Assembly (NCBI RefSeq): GCF_900128455.1
Contig: NZ_LT635783.1
Coordinates: 2,010,919 to 2,074,918 of the forward strand
Source of the DNA: Bacteroides mediterraneensis
Lineage (GTDB): Bacteria; Bacteroidota; Bacteroidia; Bacteroidales; Bacteroidaceae
Direction: 5' to 3'
DNA: 64,000 nucleotides
Each line of letters opens with the position of its first letter. The stretch's first letter is position 1. Under the pieces are notes generated by a model. That model worked only from the letters and a program-made list of their open reading frames with translations, did not search any database and was not told where the DNA came from. Below are positions 17,349 through 26,199 of the stretch, one piece after another. A program made the position numbers and the translations under genes.

Positions 17349-19171
17349 TACTCGTATTAGGTGGAACCACGGAAGGGCGGCTGGCCGTGAAAGTGCTGGA
17401 TGAGTCGGGCAAGCCTTATTTCTATTCCACGCGCGGAGACTCGCAGCAGATCAGTTGCCGTCATGGGGAGCGTGTCAGCGGGGGCATGGATGCGGAAAAG
17501 ATGGAAGCCTTCTGTCGGGCGCACTCTGTCCGCCTGCTGGTGGATGCGGCCCACCCGTTTGCCGTCCGCTTGCACGAAACTGTGGAACAGGTCAGCCGGA
17601 GCCTTCAGTTGCCCGTGGTGCGTTTCGAACGTATCTATCCGCCCCGTACCGACGAGGTTATCTGGTGTGCGGATTATCAGGAAGCCGTCCGCCGGTTGAA
17701 GGAGGACGGCATTACCCGCCTTCTGGCACTGACCGGCGTGCAGACCATCGGGAAACTGCGCGACTTCTGGGCGGACGATACCCTCCAGCCGACTTGTTGG
17801 TTCCGTATCCTGGATCGGGAGGAATCCGTCTCACTGGCCGTGCGGCAGGGTTTCGATGCGAATCGGCTGGTCTTTTACCACGAAGGCGCACCGGAAACGG
17901 AACTTCTGGAGCAGTTGAAGCCCCAGGCCATCCTGACCAAAGAGAGCGGCGAGAGTGGCGGTTTTGTCGAGAAACTGGAGGCAGCCCGCCGTGGGGTAAT
18001 TCCGGTCTATGCGGTCTGTCGCCCTTCCCTGCCGGCCGATTTCATTACGGTGACCGGCATACACGGACTGCGGAAAGCCATCGAGCGCTTGCTGCCCGAT
18101 TTCTATCCCTTGCGGAGCGGATACACCACCGGAGCCTGTGCCACGGCTGCGGCCAAGGCGGCCCTGATTCGCTTGCTGACGGGTGAATCTCTTTCGGAAG
18201 TACGTTTTCGGATACCCGACGGAGAGGAACTGTCCTTGCCCCTTGCATCCGTCTGTCAGGAAACAGACACATCGGCTACGGCTGCCGTGGTGAAAGACGC
18301 GGGCGATGACCCCGACGTGACCCACCGCAGCGTAATAGAGGCCAAGGTGGCGTTTGCCGCACAACCCGGTATCCGTTTCCTGCAAGGGAAAGGGGTGGGG
18401 AAAGTCACCCTTCCCGGTCTGGGATTGCCGGTGGGAGAGCCTGCCATCAATCCGGTTCCCCGGCAGATGATGATGCGGGAACTGTCGGCCCTGTACGGCG
18501 GGGGACTGGAGGTGACGATTTCCGTACCGGGGGGAGAGGAACTGGCCCTTCGTACGTTCAATCCCAAGCTGGGCATCGTAGGCGGAATTTCCATCATCGG
18601 GACTTCGGGCATCGTGCGGCCTTTCTCTTCCGAGGCTTTTGTGGAAGCCATCCGTCGGGAGGTGGAAGTCTGTCAGGCCATCGGAGCGGAACGGCTGGTG
18701 CTCAACTCCGGTGCCAAGAGCGAGAAATATGTGAAACGTGAATACCCGGACTTGCCCCCGCAGGCCTTCGTACATTACGGGAACTACATCGGTGATACCC
18801 TGAAGATTGCAGACGACCTGCACATCGGGAAGGTAACGATGGGTATCATGCTGGGCAAAGCGGTGAAACTGGCCGAGGGCCACTTGAATACCTACAGCAA
18901 GCAGGTGGTGATGAACAAACAATTCTTGCAGGAACTGGCCCGCGACTGCGGTTGTTCTCCGGAGGCACAGGCGGTGATTGCGAAGATGACGCTGGCCAGG
19001 GAGCTGTGGAAAGGTCTCCCGGAAGCGGATGCAGCCCTTTTCTTTCCGGCCCTTCTGGGCTTGTGCCTGAAGCATTGCCTGGCCTTGCTCAGCCGGACGG
19101 AACTCACCCTGATGCTGATAGACGAGGACGGGCACATTGCCTGCCGCCTAGTGGGGCAGGGCGTCCAATAA
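17345..19171 (+). CDS. cbiJD: Fusion: precorrin-6A reductase (CbiJ) + cobalt-precorrin-5B C1-methyltransferase (CbiD)
   Basis: Residues 1-245 match CbiJ/CobK (ILVLGGTTEGRLAV, the VDAAHPFA motif, ALTGVQTIGKL), an NAD(P)H-dependent reductase. Residues about 255-608 match CbiD (LRSGYTTGACATAAAKAAL, DAGDDPDVTH, GIVGGISIIGTSGIVRP), the C1-methyltransferase specific to the cobalt-early route. These steps are consecutive, CbiD then CbiJ. The start overlaps cbiGF by four bases. The 3' end overlaps the convergent btuD-like gene by 24 bases, so the two transcripts may interfere. Confidence 0.93.
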   Translation: MILVLGGTTEGRLAVKVLDESGKPYFYSTRGDSQQISCRHGERVSGGMDAEKMEAFCRAHSVRLLVDAAHPFAVRLHETVEQVSRSLQLPVVRFERIYPPRTDEVIWCADYQEAVRRLKEDGITRLLALTGVQTIGKLRDFWADDTLQPTCWFRILDREESVSLAVRQGFDANRLVFYHEGAPETELLEQLKPQAILTKESGESGGFVEKLEAARRGVIPVYAVCRPSLPADFITVTGIHGLRKAIERLLPDFYPLRSGYTTGACATAAAKAALIRLLTGESLSEVRFRIPDGEELSLPLASVCQETDTSATAAVVKDAGDDPDVTHRSVIEAKVAFAAQPGIRFLQGKGVGKVTLPGLGLPVGEPAINPVPRQMMMRELSALYGGGLEVTISVPGGEELALRTFNPKLGIVGGISIIGTSGIVRPFSSEAFVEAIRREVEVCQAIGAERLVLNSGAKSEKYVKREYPDLPPQAFVHYGNYIGDTLKIADDLHIGKVTMGIMLGKAVKLAEGHLNTYSKQVVMNKQFLQELARDCGCSPEAQAVIAKMTLARELWKGLPEADAALFFPALLGLCLKHCLALLSRTELTLMLIDEDGHIACRLVGQGVQ

Positions 19172-20167
19172 CTGATGTACGGCTTGCAGCAGCTCTTCGA
19201 TGGTGGCTGCCTGTACGGTCTGTCCGGAAGCAGGATGGAGGAAGAAAGCCTCGTCGGTGACCGCGATGTACCAGTCGGACGGATGCTGCCGGTTGCCTTC
19301 AATCCCGTGACGGGCCAGTGCCTTCTGCACCATGGTGTACCGGTCTCCTTCTCCTGTGAGACGTACGGAGACCGTGGCCTGCCGGGCGATGCGGAACAGT
19401 CCGCTTTCCCTGTCAAACCGGATGCCTTTTCTCAGGAAGAAATGGCTGAGACTCCCATCCAGTGACAAATCTTCCGGGGTACCGGTCTTCACCCCGTTCT
19501 CCTTGTTCATCAACCACACTTTGTCGGCAATCTGTAGCGCCAGTTCCAAGTCGTGTGTGGACAGGAAGATGGTGCGGTTGCCCGTGTGCGACAACCGGAA
19601 CAGCAGTTGCATGATTTCCACCTTGCTGGGAAAGTCCAGGAAAGCGGTCGGTTCGTCCAGAAAGATGATGTCCGTCTGCTGTGCCAGTGCTTTGGCAATC
19701 ATGACCTTCTGCCGCTCGCCGTCGCTCAGCTGATGCACCATCTGGTGGCGCAGGTGCCCGATGCCGACCTGTTGGATGGACTCTTCTATCACCTCCCTGT
19801 CGTGCTTGCCCAAGCGGCCCCAGAATCCGGTGTACGGACTTCGTCCCATGCCGACCAGTTCCTCCACCGTCATGTTGCGCAGCTCGCACTTCTCGGTCAG
19901 CACCACTCCGATGAGCGTGGCCAGTTCCTTGTCGGAATACGTGGACAACGGTTTTCCTCTCAATATGATTTCTCCCTCCAGCGGCGCCTGAAATCCGGAT
20001 AAGGTGCGGAGCAAGGTCGATTTTCCGATGCCGTTCGCCCCCAACAGGCAGGTCAGTTCCCCGCTGTGGAGGCAGGCGTTGATGTCGGTAGCCACCACCT
20101 TCCGGTTGCCTTTCTCCTTGTAGCCGATGGTGAGGTGATTGATTTGTATGTGATTGTTTTCCATCAT
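19148..20167 (-). CDS. ABC transporter ATP-binding protein, BtuD/FecE-like
   Basis: The 339-aa protein has Walker A (GANGIGKSTL, residues 40-49), the Q-loop region, the signature (LSDGERQKVMIAKAL) and Walker B (DIIFLDEPTAFLD), followed by the switch histidine (STHDLE). It energises corrinoid import with the permease and lipoprotein upstream. Residues about 255-339 form an extra C-terminal domain not found in the 250-aa BtuD enzymes. The start codon overlaps the permease stop (ATGA). Iron-siderophore import is the alternative role, made less likely by the surrounding cobalamin genes. Confidence 0.88.
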   Translation of the reverse strand: MMENNHIQINHLTIGYKEKGNRKVVATDINACLHSGELTCLLGANGIGKSTLLRTLSGFQAPLEGEIILRGKPLSTYSDKELATLIGVVLTEKCELRNMTVEELVGMGRSPYTGFWGRLGKHDREVIEESIQQVGIGHLRHQMVHQLSDGERQKVMIAKALAQQTDIIFLDEPTAFLDFPSKVEIMQLLFRLSHTGNRTIFLSTHDLELALQIADKVWLMNKENGVKTGTPEDLSLDGSLSHFFLRKGIRFDRESGLFRIARQATVSVRLTGEGDRYTMVQKALARHGIEGNRQHPSDWYIAVTDEAFFLHPASGQTVQAATIEELLQAVHQLLDALPH

Positions 20168-21201
20168 TCGTTTAGGTCATTGCGTCGTTTGTTGAACAAT
20201 ACCGAGATAACCACCGGCGCACCCACCAGCGCCGTCACGGAGTTGACCGGAAGTGCCCCTTCAAATCCCGGCATGCGTGCAATCAGGTTGCACACCAGGG
20301 CCATGGCTCCTCCCATCAGCAGGGAGGCCGGCATCAGGATGCGGTGGTCTGACGTGCGGAACAGGCTGCGGCAGAGGTGAGGAACCGCCAGTCCAAGGAA
20401 GATGATGGGACCGCAATAGGCCGTGACGATGGCCACCAGCACGCCCGAGCAGGTGATGACCTGCAGTCTGGCCCGCTTGATGTTCAGTCCTAGGTTGCGC
20501 GCGTAGGCATCCCCCAGCAACAGCAGGTTCAACGTTTTCACCAGCAGGAAAGAGACGGGCAGGAGCACCAGCATAATCGAGACAAACAGCGTCATCTGGT
20601 TGCCCGATACGCGGGCGAAGCTGCCCAGTCCCCAGATGACATAAGCCCGGATGTCTTCTTCCACACTGAAGTATTTCAGTACCCCGATTACCGCGTTGGC
20701 CACATAGCCCACCATCACCCCGATAATCAGCAGGGTCACGTTTCCCTTCACTTTCTGCGAAACGAAGATGATGAGTGCCATGACAGACAGCGAGCCGATA
20801 ATGGCCGAAAGGGTCAAGGCGATTTCGCCCATGATGCCGATTTTGCTCAAAGCCACTCCGCCGAGGGTACCGGACAGCAGGACCACGAAGGCCACGCCCA
20901 TGCTCGCGCCGGAGCTGATGCCCAGCACGGAAGGTCCGGCCAGCGGGTTGCGGAACACCGTCTGCATCTGGAGTCCGCTGACCGACAGTCCGGCTCCTGC
21001 CATGAGGGCCGTCAGTGCCTGTGGAATACGGGATTTCCAGATGATGTTGTACCAAATTTCGTTGTCGTGCGAATTCCCCCACAAAATCTGCCACACCTCC
21101 TGGAACGGAATCGATACAGACCCCAGGAGCAGGTTCAAGAGGAAGAAGACAAAAATCAGCAGGGCGATGAACACCATATAAAGTGCGACCGGACGTTTCA
21201 T
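20164..21201 (-). CDS. FecCD/BtuC-family ABC permease
   Basis: The 345-aa integral membrane protein has about ten transmembrane helices with FecCD signatures: AGAGLSVSGLQMQTVFRNPLAGPSVLGISSGAS near residues 65-97, and a C-terminal GPIIFLGLAVPHLCRSLFRTSDHR segment that forms the coupling helices to the ATPase. It is the channel of a vitamin B12-type importer. The gene is in an operon with the binding lipoprotein (13 bases upstream) and the ATPase (4-base overlap). Confidence 0.92.
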   Translation of the reverse strand: MKRPVALYMVFIALLIFVFFLLNLLLGSVSIPFQEVWQILWGNSHDNEIWYNIIWKSRIPQALTALMAGAGLSVSGLQMQTVFRNPLAGPSVLGISSGASMGVAFVVLLSGTLGGVALSKIGIMGEIALTLSAIIGSLSVMALIIFVSQKVKGNVTLLIIGVMVGYVANAVIGVLKYFSVEEDIRAYVIWGLGSFARVSGNQMTLFVSIMLVLLPVSFLLVKTLNLLLLGDAYARNLGLNIKRARLQVITCSGVLVAIVTAYCGPIIFLGLAVPHLCRSLFRTSDHRILMPASLLMGGAMALVCNLIARMPGFEGALPVNSVTALVGAPVVISVLFNKRRNDLNE

Positions 21202-21214
21202 GCAAGGAAGGGGA

Positions 21215-22381
21215 TTAGGGTTTTAAGCATTCATAATAACGGGGGGTATGGTCGGGCAACAGCTGCGGATGGAAGATGGCAATCAGGTCGGCCAGCACCA
21301 CTTCCGGTTCCATCGGCATACTCTCGTAAAACGGTTTCTCACTCATGTTGCAATAGATGACCTGTTTCTTCTTGAACGCCTGAAAATCGGCATAGCGGAC
21401 ATCCTCGGCTTGCAGGGCTTCGTAAGAGAACTTCCCTTTGTAGCTGTTGACGATTCTCCAGTAGTCTGCATACGCCGCCTGACTGTAGACCGTTTCAAAG
21501 TCGAGCGACACCCCGCCCGAGTGTGTATCCTCCTTCAGGAAATAGTCGGCCCCCGCATCCTTGAACAGCTGGGCCAAGAAACTCTTTCCCCCGACGGCAT
21601 ACCAGTTGCCGCCTCTCAGTTCACCACTGAACACGACCGGCCGTTTCTTCACCTGCGCGGTAAGCTGCACCAATTCCTGGTAACGTTTCTCTATCTCCGC
21701 AAAAATCCGGTTGGCCTGTGCTTCCTTTCCAATCAGCAGTCCGACAAACTTGATCCATTCCGCTTGGCCCAGGGGAGTCATCTCCTTGTAGCCCAGGTGC
21801 GGGATGAGGGGAATGCCCACTTCCGTCAGGGCGTCATATCCTCCGCGCTTGAAGGGAGAAATCAGGATGACGCCGGGATGGATGCCCATGATGACCTCGT
21901 TGTCAAAGTTGCCCTCGATGCCAATCTTGTGCGTCTTTCCTTCCTTCAGCCGCTTCTGCATGTCGGCATTGAAAAGATGACGGGTACTGGTAATTCCGAC
22001 CACGGCATCCAGGGCCGAGAGTTTGATAAAGTTGGAAAGTTGCAGGGAAGTCATGCAGACCGTGCTCTTGACCGGCGTTTCGATGACGGTGTAGCCCTCA
22101 GGCGCGCCGGTGACTTTGGTTCCTTTCGGCGCCAGGACAAAGTGATACGATTCTCCGCCTTCTTCCTTTTGCGGGTCTTTGATGTCCAGCAGGCAATAGC
22201 CCTTGTCCGTGTAAGTCACCTGAAATCCCTTCGCGTATCGAGGGACAATGCGGACGTTCGTATCGGCAGGGGTGACAGTGCCGTTTGCATTCGTTTTCTC
22301 CTCTGTATTCGAGCTTTTCTTCGCTCCGCAGCCAAACAAGAAGGGTATGGCCAGGCATACCCACCAAAATAGATGTTTCAT
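21215..22381 (-). CDS. ABC transporter substrate-binding lipoprotein, BtuF-like
   Basis: The 388-aa product has a signal peptide with lipobox LFGC (Cys18), a serine/asparagine-rich linker and a helical-backbone binding fold of the BtuF/FepB type. Two lobes are visible: LSALDAVVGITSTRHLFN in the first and VVFSGELRGGNWYAVGGKSFLAQLFKDAGADYF in the second. It should hand a corrinoid from the periplasm to the permease. The promoter lies divergently to cbiK (TAACTTTG on the minus strand at 22481-22488). No riboswitch is visible in its leader. Confidence 0.88.
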   Translation of the reverse strand: MKHLFWWVCLAIPFLFGCGAKKSSNTEEKTNANGTVTPADTNVRIVPRYAKGFQVTYTDKGYCLLDIKDPQKEEGGESYHFVLAPKGTKVTGAPEGYTVIETPVKSTVCMTSLQLSNFIKLSALDAVVGITSTRHLFNADMQKRLKEGKTHKIGIEGNFDNEVIMGIHPGVILISPFKRGGYDALTEVGIPLIPHLGYKEMTPLGQAEWIKFVGLLIGKEAQANRIFAEIEKRYQELVQLTAQVKKRPVVFSGELRGGNWYAVGGKSFLAQLFKDAGADYFLKEDTHSGGVSLDFETVYSQAAYADYWRIVNSYKGKFSYEALQAEDVRYADFQAFKKKQVIYCNMSEKPFYESMPMEPEVVLADLIAIFHPQLLPDHTPRYYECLKP

Positions 22382-22480
22382 GGTCTGTTATTCGTAGGTA
22401 ATCACTTTTCGCTCTCCGAACCGTTCCGGAAGGATGCAAGAAGTGTTTGTATTTTCTGTCTCAATTGAAAAATAGCTTTG

Positions 22481-22488
22481 CAAAGTTA
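22481..22488 (-). promoter_or_regulatory. -7 box for the btuFCD-like operon
   Basis: The minus strand reads TAACTTTG, about 100 bases upstream of the lipoprotein start. The leader between them shows no recognisable riboswitch. Confidence 0.5.
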
Positions 22489-22584
22489 AAAGATATAATT
22501 AAAAACAGCCTCCCTGTCATTACTTTTTGTCATACTATAACAATCTATAGTATTGTCCGTTTCCGAGAAATGAGCAGATGGCAT

Positions 22585-22592
22585 TATCTTTG
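22585..22592 (+). promoter_or_regulatory. -7 box for cbiK-cbiA-cobO
   Basis: TATCTTTG matches TAnnTTTG, 36 bases before the cbiK start codon. Confidence 0.55.
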
Positions 22593-22627
22593 TCACCGAT
22601 TATGATTCACAAATTTATCTGGTATTT

Positions 22628-23560
22628 ATGAAAGCAAGAACTTTTCTCGTGGCTTGTTGCCTCGCTTTAGGTGGAATCTGCATGCCCGTGCATGCACAGG
22701 AAGAAGGAAATTTCGTGTCGGAAGATGTGATGCAGCATCTTCAGGAAGGCGATAAAATCGCATTGCTGATGGTCCATTTCGGTACCACGCACGACGACAC
22801 CCGTGCTCTCACCATCGACGCCCTCAACCAGAAGGCCAAGGCCGAATTCCCCCAGCTGGAGTTCCGCGAAGCCTATACCTCGCGCATCATCATGCGGCGG
22901 CTGGCCAAGCGGGGCATGCGCAAACTGAATCCGGTGGAGGCCCTGGCCCAGCTGAAAGCGGACGGCTACACCCACGTCATTATCCAGTCGACTAACATCA
23001 TCGACGGCATCGAGATGGAATCGCTCCGCAAGGACATCGACCTGATGCGCCCTCTGTTCAAGGAAATCCGTCTGGGCATGCCCCTGCTTTACACCCCGGA
23101 AGACTACAAGCAGGTGATTGACTGCCTGGCCACGAAAAGCCGGGAGAAAACCTTCACCATCCTGGTGGGGCACGGCACCTACACCCCCGCCACTGCCCAG
23201 TATGCCATGCTGGACTACATGCTGCAGGCGGAAGGCCATACCGATTTTGCCGTCGGAACGGTAGAAGGCTATCCCACCTTCGACAATGCCATCGACCGGC
23301 TGGAAGCGCAGAAAAAAATCAAGCAGGTACAACTGATTCCCTTCATGTTTGTGGCCGGCGACCATGCCAAGAACGACATTGCGGACGACATGAAAGCCGC
23401 CCTGGAAAAGAAAGGCTATCAGGTGACCGCCCTGTTGGAAGGCCTGGGAGAACAACCCGCCATCCAGCAGCTTTACCTCGACCACATCCGCTTTATCCTT
23501 CAGCACAAGCAGGTGGACATCGTGCAGAAAAAGAAGGCTTATGCCCAAGAAAAAGACTGA
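22628..23560 (+). CDS. cbiK: Exported sirohydrochlorin cobaltochelatase
   Basis: The 310-aa protein begins with a clear signal peptide (MKARTFLVACCLALGGICMP, cleavage near VHA-Q24). The mature part is CbiK-like, with the two metal-binding histidines in place: H182 in LVGHGTYTPA and H246 in VAGDHAKND, plus a conserved REAYTSR segment. CbiK inserts cobalt into sirohydrochlorin in the first committed step of the early-cobalt route. Periplasmic CbiK enzymes are known from Desulfovibrio. The odd feature is that the rest of this pathway is cytoplasmic. It heads an operon with cbiA (17-base gap) and cobO. Confidence 0.9.
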   Translation: MKARTFLVACCLALGGICMPVHAQEEGNFVSEDVMQHLQEGDKIALLMVHFGTTHDDTRALTIDALNQKAKAEFPQLEFREAYTSRIIMRRLAKRGMRKLNPVEALAQLKADGYTHVIIQSTNIIDGIEMESLRKDIDLMRPLFKEIRLGMPLLYTPEDYKQVIDCLATKSREKTFTILVGHGTYTPATAQYAMLDYMLQAEGHTDFAVGTVEGYPTFDNAIDRLEAQKKIKQVQLIPFMFVAGDHAKNDIADDMKAALEKKGYQVTALLEGLGEQPAIQQLYLDHIRFILQHKQVDIVQKKKAYAQEKD

Positions 23561-23577
23561 CTAAAAACGGAAAACTT

Positions 23578-24894
23578 ATGTCGTTAGCCAAACCTCAATT
23601 CCTGATTGCGGCTGCCGCTTCCGGAAGTGGCAAGACCACCTTTACGATGGGCCTGCTGCGGGTACTCAAAAGGAGGGGCCTGCCCGTGCAACCCTTCAAG
23701 TGCGGCCCCGATTACATCGACGGGAAGTTTCATGCCCTCGCCTCGGGGCGGGAGTCTGTGAACCTGGACACCTGGATGGCCTCGGAAGCCCATGTGCGGG
23801 CAGTCTATTCCCGGTACGCCCGGGAGGCATCGGCCTGTGTGGTGGAAGGCGTCATGGGCCTGTTCGACGGGTACGACCGGATGAAAGGGAGCAGTGCCGA
23901 GATTGCCTCCCTGCTGCATCTGCCCGTCATCGTGATTCTCAACGCACGTTCTTCGGCCTACACCGTCGCCGCAGTCTTGTATGGGCTGAAGCATTTCTGC
24001 CCCCAGGTGGAAGTGGCGGGAGTCATCTTCAACCAGGTAGGTTCTCCTTCGCACTATGCGTACCTGAAAGAGGCCTGTGCCGATGTGGGCGTGGCCGATT
24101 TGGGCTATCTGCCCAAGGTAAAGGATATCGAAGTCCCTTCCCGCCATTTGGGACTGACCATCGGGCGGGCTGCGGAAATCGATGCCCTGTCCGACAGGGT
24201 GGCCGATTTGATGGAACAATACGTGGACGTGGACCGCCTGCTGGCGCTGACCACCCGTCCGCAGGAAGTGTTCGATGCGACTCCTGCCTCCGCGGTTGCC
24301 TCCGGCGAATCGGGGCGAAAACGCATCGCGGTGGCACAGGATGCCGCCTTTAACTTCCTCTATAAGGAGAACCTGGACGTCTTTTCCCAAAAGGCGGAAG
24401 TCGTGACCTTCAGTCCGCTGGCAGGCGATGCACTGCCACAGGCCGATTATGTGTACTTGCCGGGCGGTTATCCGGAGTTCTTTGCCGACTCCCTGAGCCG
24501 CAATGTACGGTTGGGTGCACAGCTGAGAGACTTCGCCGGGCAGGGCGGGCGACTGTTTGCCGAATGTGGAGGAATGATGTATCTGTGCCGGCAACTGGTT
24601 TCGCAGGAGGGCGAGGTGTATCCGATGGCGGGCGTGCTGCCTTTGGATTGTACGCTGGAGAAAATGCGTCTGCACCTGGGCTATCGTACGGCCCGTTATC
24701 GGGGCATGCAGCTCAAGGGACATGAGTTCCATTATTCGTCGGTCGTCCAGCCCGATGCGCTGCCCTCCGAGGTTTGCCAGTACAATGTGAAAGGTGCGCC
24801 GGTAGACACCCCTTTGTACCGTTACAGGAACGTGATTGCCGGATACACGCACTGGTATTGGGGAGAGAATGACTTTTTTAACTTATGGGATTAA
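23578..24894 (+). CDS. cbiA: Cobyrinate a,c-diamide synthase
   Basis: The 438-aa protein has an N-terminal ATP-binding P-loop (AAAASGSGKTTFTMGLL, residues 12-28), the FKCGPDYIDGKFH motif and a VMGLFDGY segment. A C-terminal class I glutamine amidotransferase domain follows, with the nucleophile cysteine in FAECGGMMYL and a late histidine (GHEFHYSS). It amidates the a and c side chains of cobyrinate using glutamine and ATP. It lies between cbiK and cobO in a short operon. Confidence 0.94.
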   Translation: MSLAKPQFLIAAAASGSGKTTFTMGLLRVLKRRGLPVQPFKCGPDYIDGKFHALASGRESVNLDTWMASEAHVRAVYSRYAREASACVVEGVMGLFDGYDRMKGSSAEIASLLHLPVIVILNARSSAYTVAAVLYGLKHFCPQVEVAGVIFNQVGSPSHYAYLKEACADVGVADLGYLPKVKDIEVPSRHLGLTIGRAAEIDALSDRVADLMEQYVDVDRLLALTTRPQEVFDATPASAVASGESGRKRIAVAQDAAFNFLYKENLDVFSQKAEVVTFSPLAGDALPQADYVYLPGGYPEFFADSLSRNVRLGAQLRDFAGQGGRLFAECGGMMYLCRQLVSQEGEVYPMAGVLPLDCTLEKMRLHLGYRTARYRGMQLKGHEFHYSSVVQPDALPSEVCQYNVKGAPVDTPLYRYRNVIAGYTHWYWGENDFFNLWD

Positions 24895-24904
24895 AACGAA
24901 GAGT

Positions 24905-25486
24905 ATGAGAAAAATATATACCCGGACCGGAGACGACGGAACGACCGGCATCCATGGGGGCGCACGTGTGCCCAAGGACGACATCCGCATCGAAGCGAAT
25001 GGCTGCCTGGACGAGCTGAACACCCTGCTCGGCATCATCCGGAGCCTGTTGCCGGAGGCCGATGCGTGGCAGCAAAAACTCTGTTTCATCCAGCGCAACC
25101 TGATGGTCGTGATGAGTCATGTGGCAACCCCTTCCGCGCTGAGGGAACAGAATCCGAACGAACTGCCGCAGGACTTGGACAAGTTTTGCGAGGAGTGGAT
25201 GGACGAGATGATGTCGCAGCTGGAAGACAACGGCTATTTCATCCTGCCGGGCGGCACTCCGCTGTCTGCCCAGTTACAGTATGCGAGGGCCGTGACGCGC
25301 AGGGCAGAACGGCGGCTGTGGACCCTTCACCGCACGGACCCCGTCCCGCAGGCGATTCTCCGGTTCATCAACCGCTTGTCGGATTTGCTTTTCGTAATGG
25401 CCCGATTTGAAATGCAGCGGCAGCAATGGCCCGAAGAGAAATGGATGAGCTTTGCCTACAAGCGGAAGAAGCGGAGGGAGGAATAA
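24905..25486 (+). CDS. cobO: ATP:cob(I)alamin adenosyltransferase, PduO type
   Basis: I chose the ATG at 24905, just after cbiA, because the product then starts MRKIYTRTGDDGTTG, the standard N-terminus with the ATP-binding TRTGDDG motif. The protein is 193 aa, with the later RRAERRLW and NRLSDLLFVMAR motifs of the trimeric PduO family. It attaches the adenosyl group to the corrinoid cobalt. The name cobO is used by function; structurally it is PduO-like and not CobA/CobO-like. The lysine/arginine-rich tail (KRKKRREE) ends the operon. Confidence 0.9.
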   Translation: MRKIYTRTGDDGTTGIHGGARVPKDDIRIEANGCLDELNTLLGIIRSLLPEADAWQQKLCFIQRNLMVVMSHVATPSALREQNPNELPQDLDKFCEEWMDEMMSQLEDNGYFILPGGTPLSAQLQYARAVTRRAERRLWTLHRTDPVPQAILRFINRLSDLLFVMARFEMQRQQWPEEKWMSFAYKRKKRREE

Positions 25487-25837
25487 AAGCAGCTGGGCGT
25501 GACGGATGGATTTCTCCTTCATCCGGGCCAGCTCCTTCTCGTCGTGACGGCTCGCATACGAAAGTCCCCCGCTGTGAAAGGCAGTTCGGAGTGTCGCCGG
25601 GCGGGGTAGCCGTTCATTCATAAGATGTCCAACGATGGGCGGTGCTTTTTTATGCTTGTTTCTGTGGACTTGGAACGGACGGAAGCCCGGTGACGTTATG
25701 CCCACAGAGTATTGGTAAAAACGGCCATCTTGATTGCAGGATATGCTATCGCCCATTTCCGTCCCATGATGATGACTGTGCTGGCAATGATATTCGGCAG
25801 ACCTCCCTAATGTTCGCAAGAGATAAACAAGCCTGTT
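25487..25837. other. Intergenic region after cobO with little content
   Basis: No convincing complete gene. It holds a short relic (25715-25810, listed separately). The other open frames are short and lack ribosome sites or family features. Confidence 0.5.
25715..25810 (+). pseudogene. Possible relic of an RND efflux permease
   Basis: One frame reads VKTAILIAGYAIAHFRPMMM and TVLAMIFGRPP before a stop. This resembles the VKNAILxVDY and RFRPxxMTxLAMIFG motifs of AcrB-type transporters with the part between deleted. Only 31 codons remain and no start is present. Weak evidence. Confidence 0.3.
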
Positions 25838-25984
25838 TGTGTATCAGAAAAACGCTTGGTCGAATTGTGTTTCATGCTGAAACGTTTTTTATGTTTCTCC
25901 ACTTGGAACCGTATGTTTCTCGTGTGGGAGACGTACGTTTTTGCTTCGGGAAACGTATGTCTCCCGTGCGGGAAACGTAGAAAA
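25838..25984. repeat. Tandem-hairpin intergenic repeat, copy 2
   Basis: The core (about 25885-25984) alternates cGTATGTTTctc and ggGAAACGTA units, as in copy 1. Here the similarity to copy 3 extends about 45 bases further upstream: TCGAATTGTG falls at 25860 and at 41404, each 22 bases into the match. It lies between cobO and the second riboswitch promoter. Confidence 0.75.
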
Positions 25985-26141
25985 CGCAGGGGAGGATTTC
26001 CCTTTGCGTCAGTGAGCTTTTTAATCTGCAAAAGAAGGGGATTATCGGCTTGAAATTACATAATGAGTACGGGAGCAAAAGCCATTTTCAATAGAAAGGA
26101 TTACGTTTATATGCCCCGCTTGTAGAATTTAACCCCATAAA

Positions 26142-26172
26142 TTTGACTATTATAAAATAAATCGTAATTTTG
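26142..26172 (+). promoter_or_regulatory. Promoter of the second riboswitch operon
   Basis: TTTG (26142-26145), 19 bases, then TAATTTTG (26165-26172): an exact match to the Bacteroidota -33/-7 pattern. The riboswitch starts about 30 bases later. Confidence 0.7.
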
Positions 26173-26199
26173 CCCCCATGGAATTAGTAGCCGAACAGA

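Noticed and set aside
17831..19135. 434-codon minus-strand open frame
   Set aside because: Antisense to cbiJD; composition is that of a shadow frame.
23584..24852. 422-codon minus-strand open frame
   Set aside because: Antisense to cbiA, no recognisable domain.
25856..26078. Small open frames on both strands in repeat copies 2 and 3
   Set aside because: They follow the palindromic repeat in all frames, and the same peptides (such as MKHNSTKRF) recur only because the repeat recurs.
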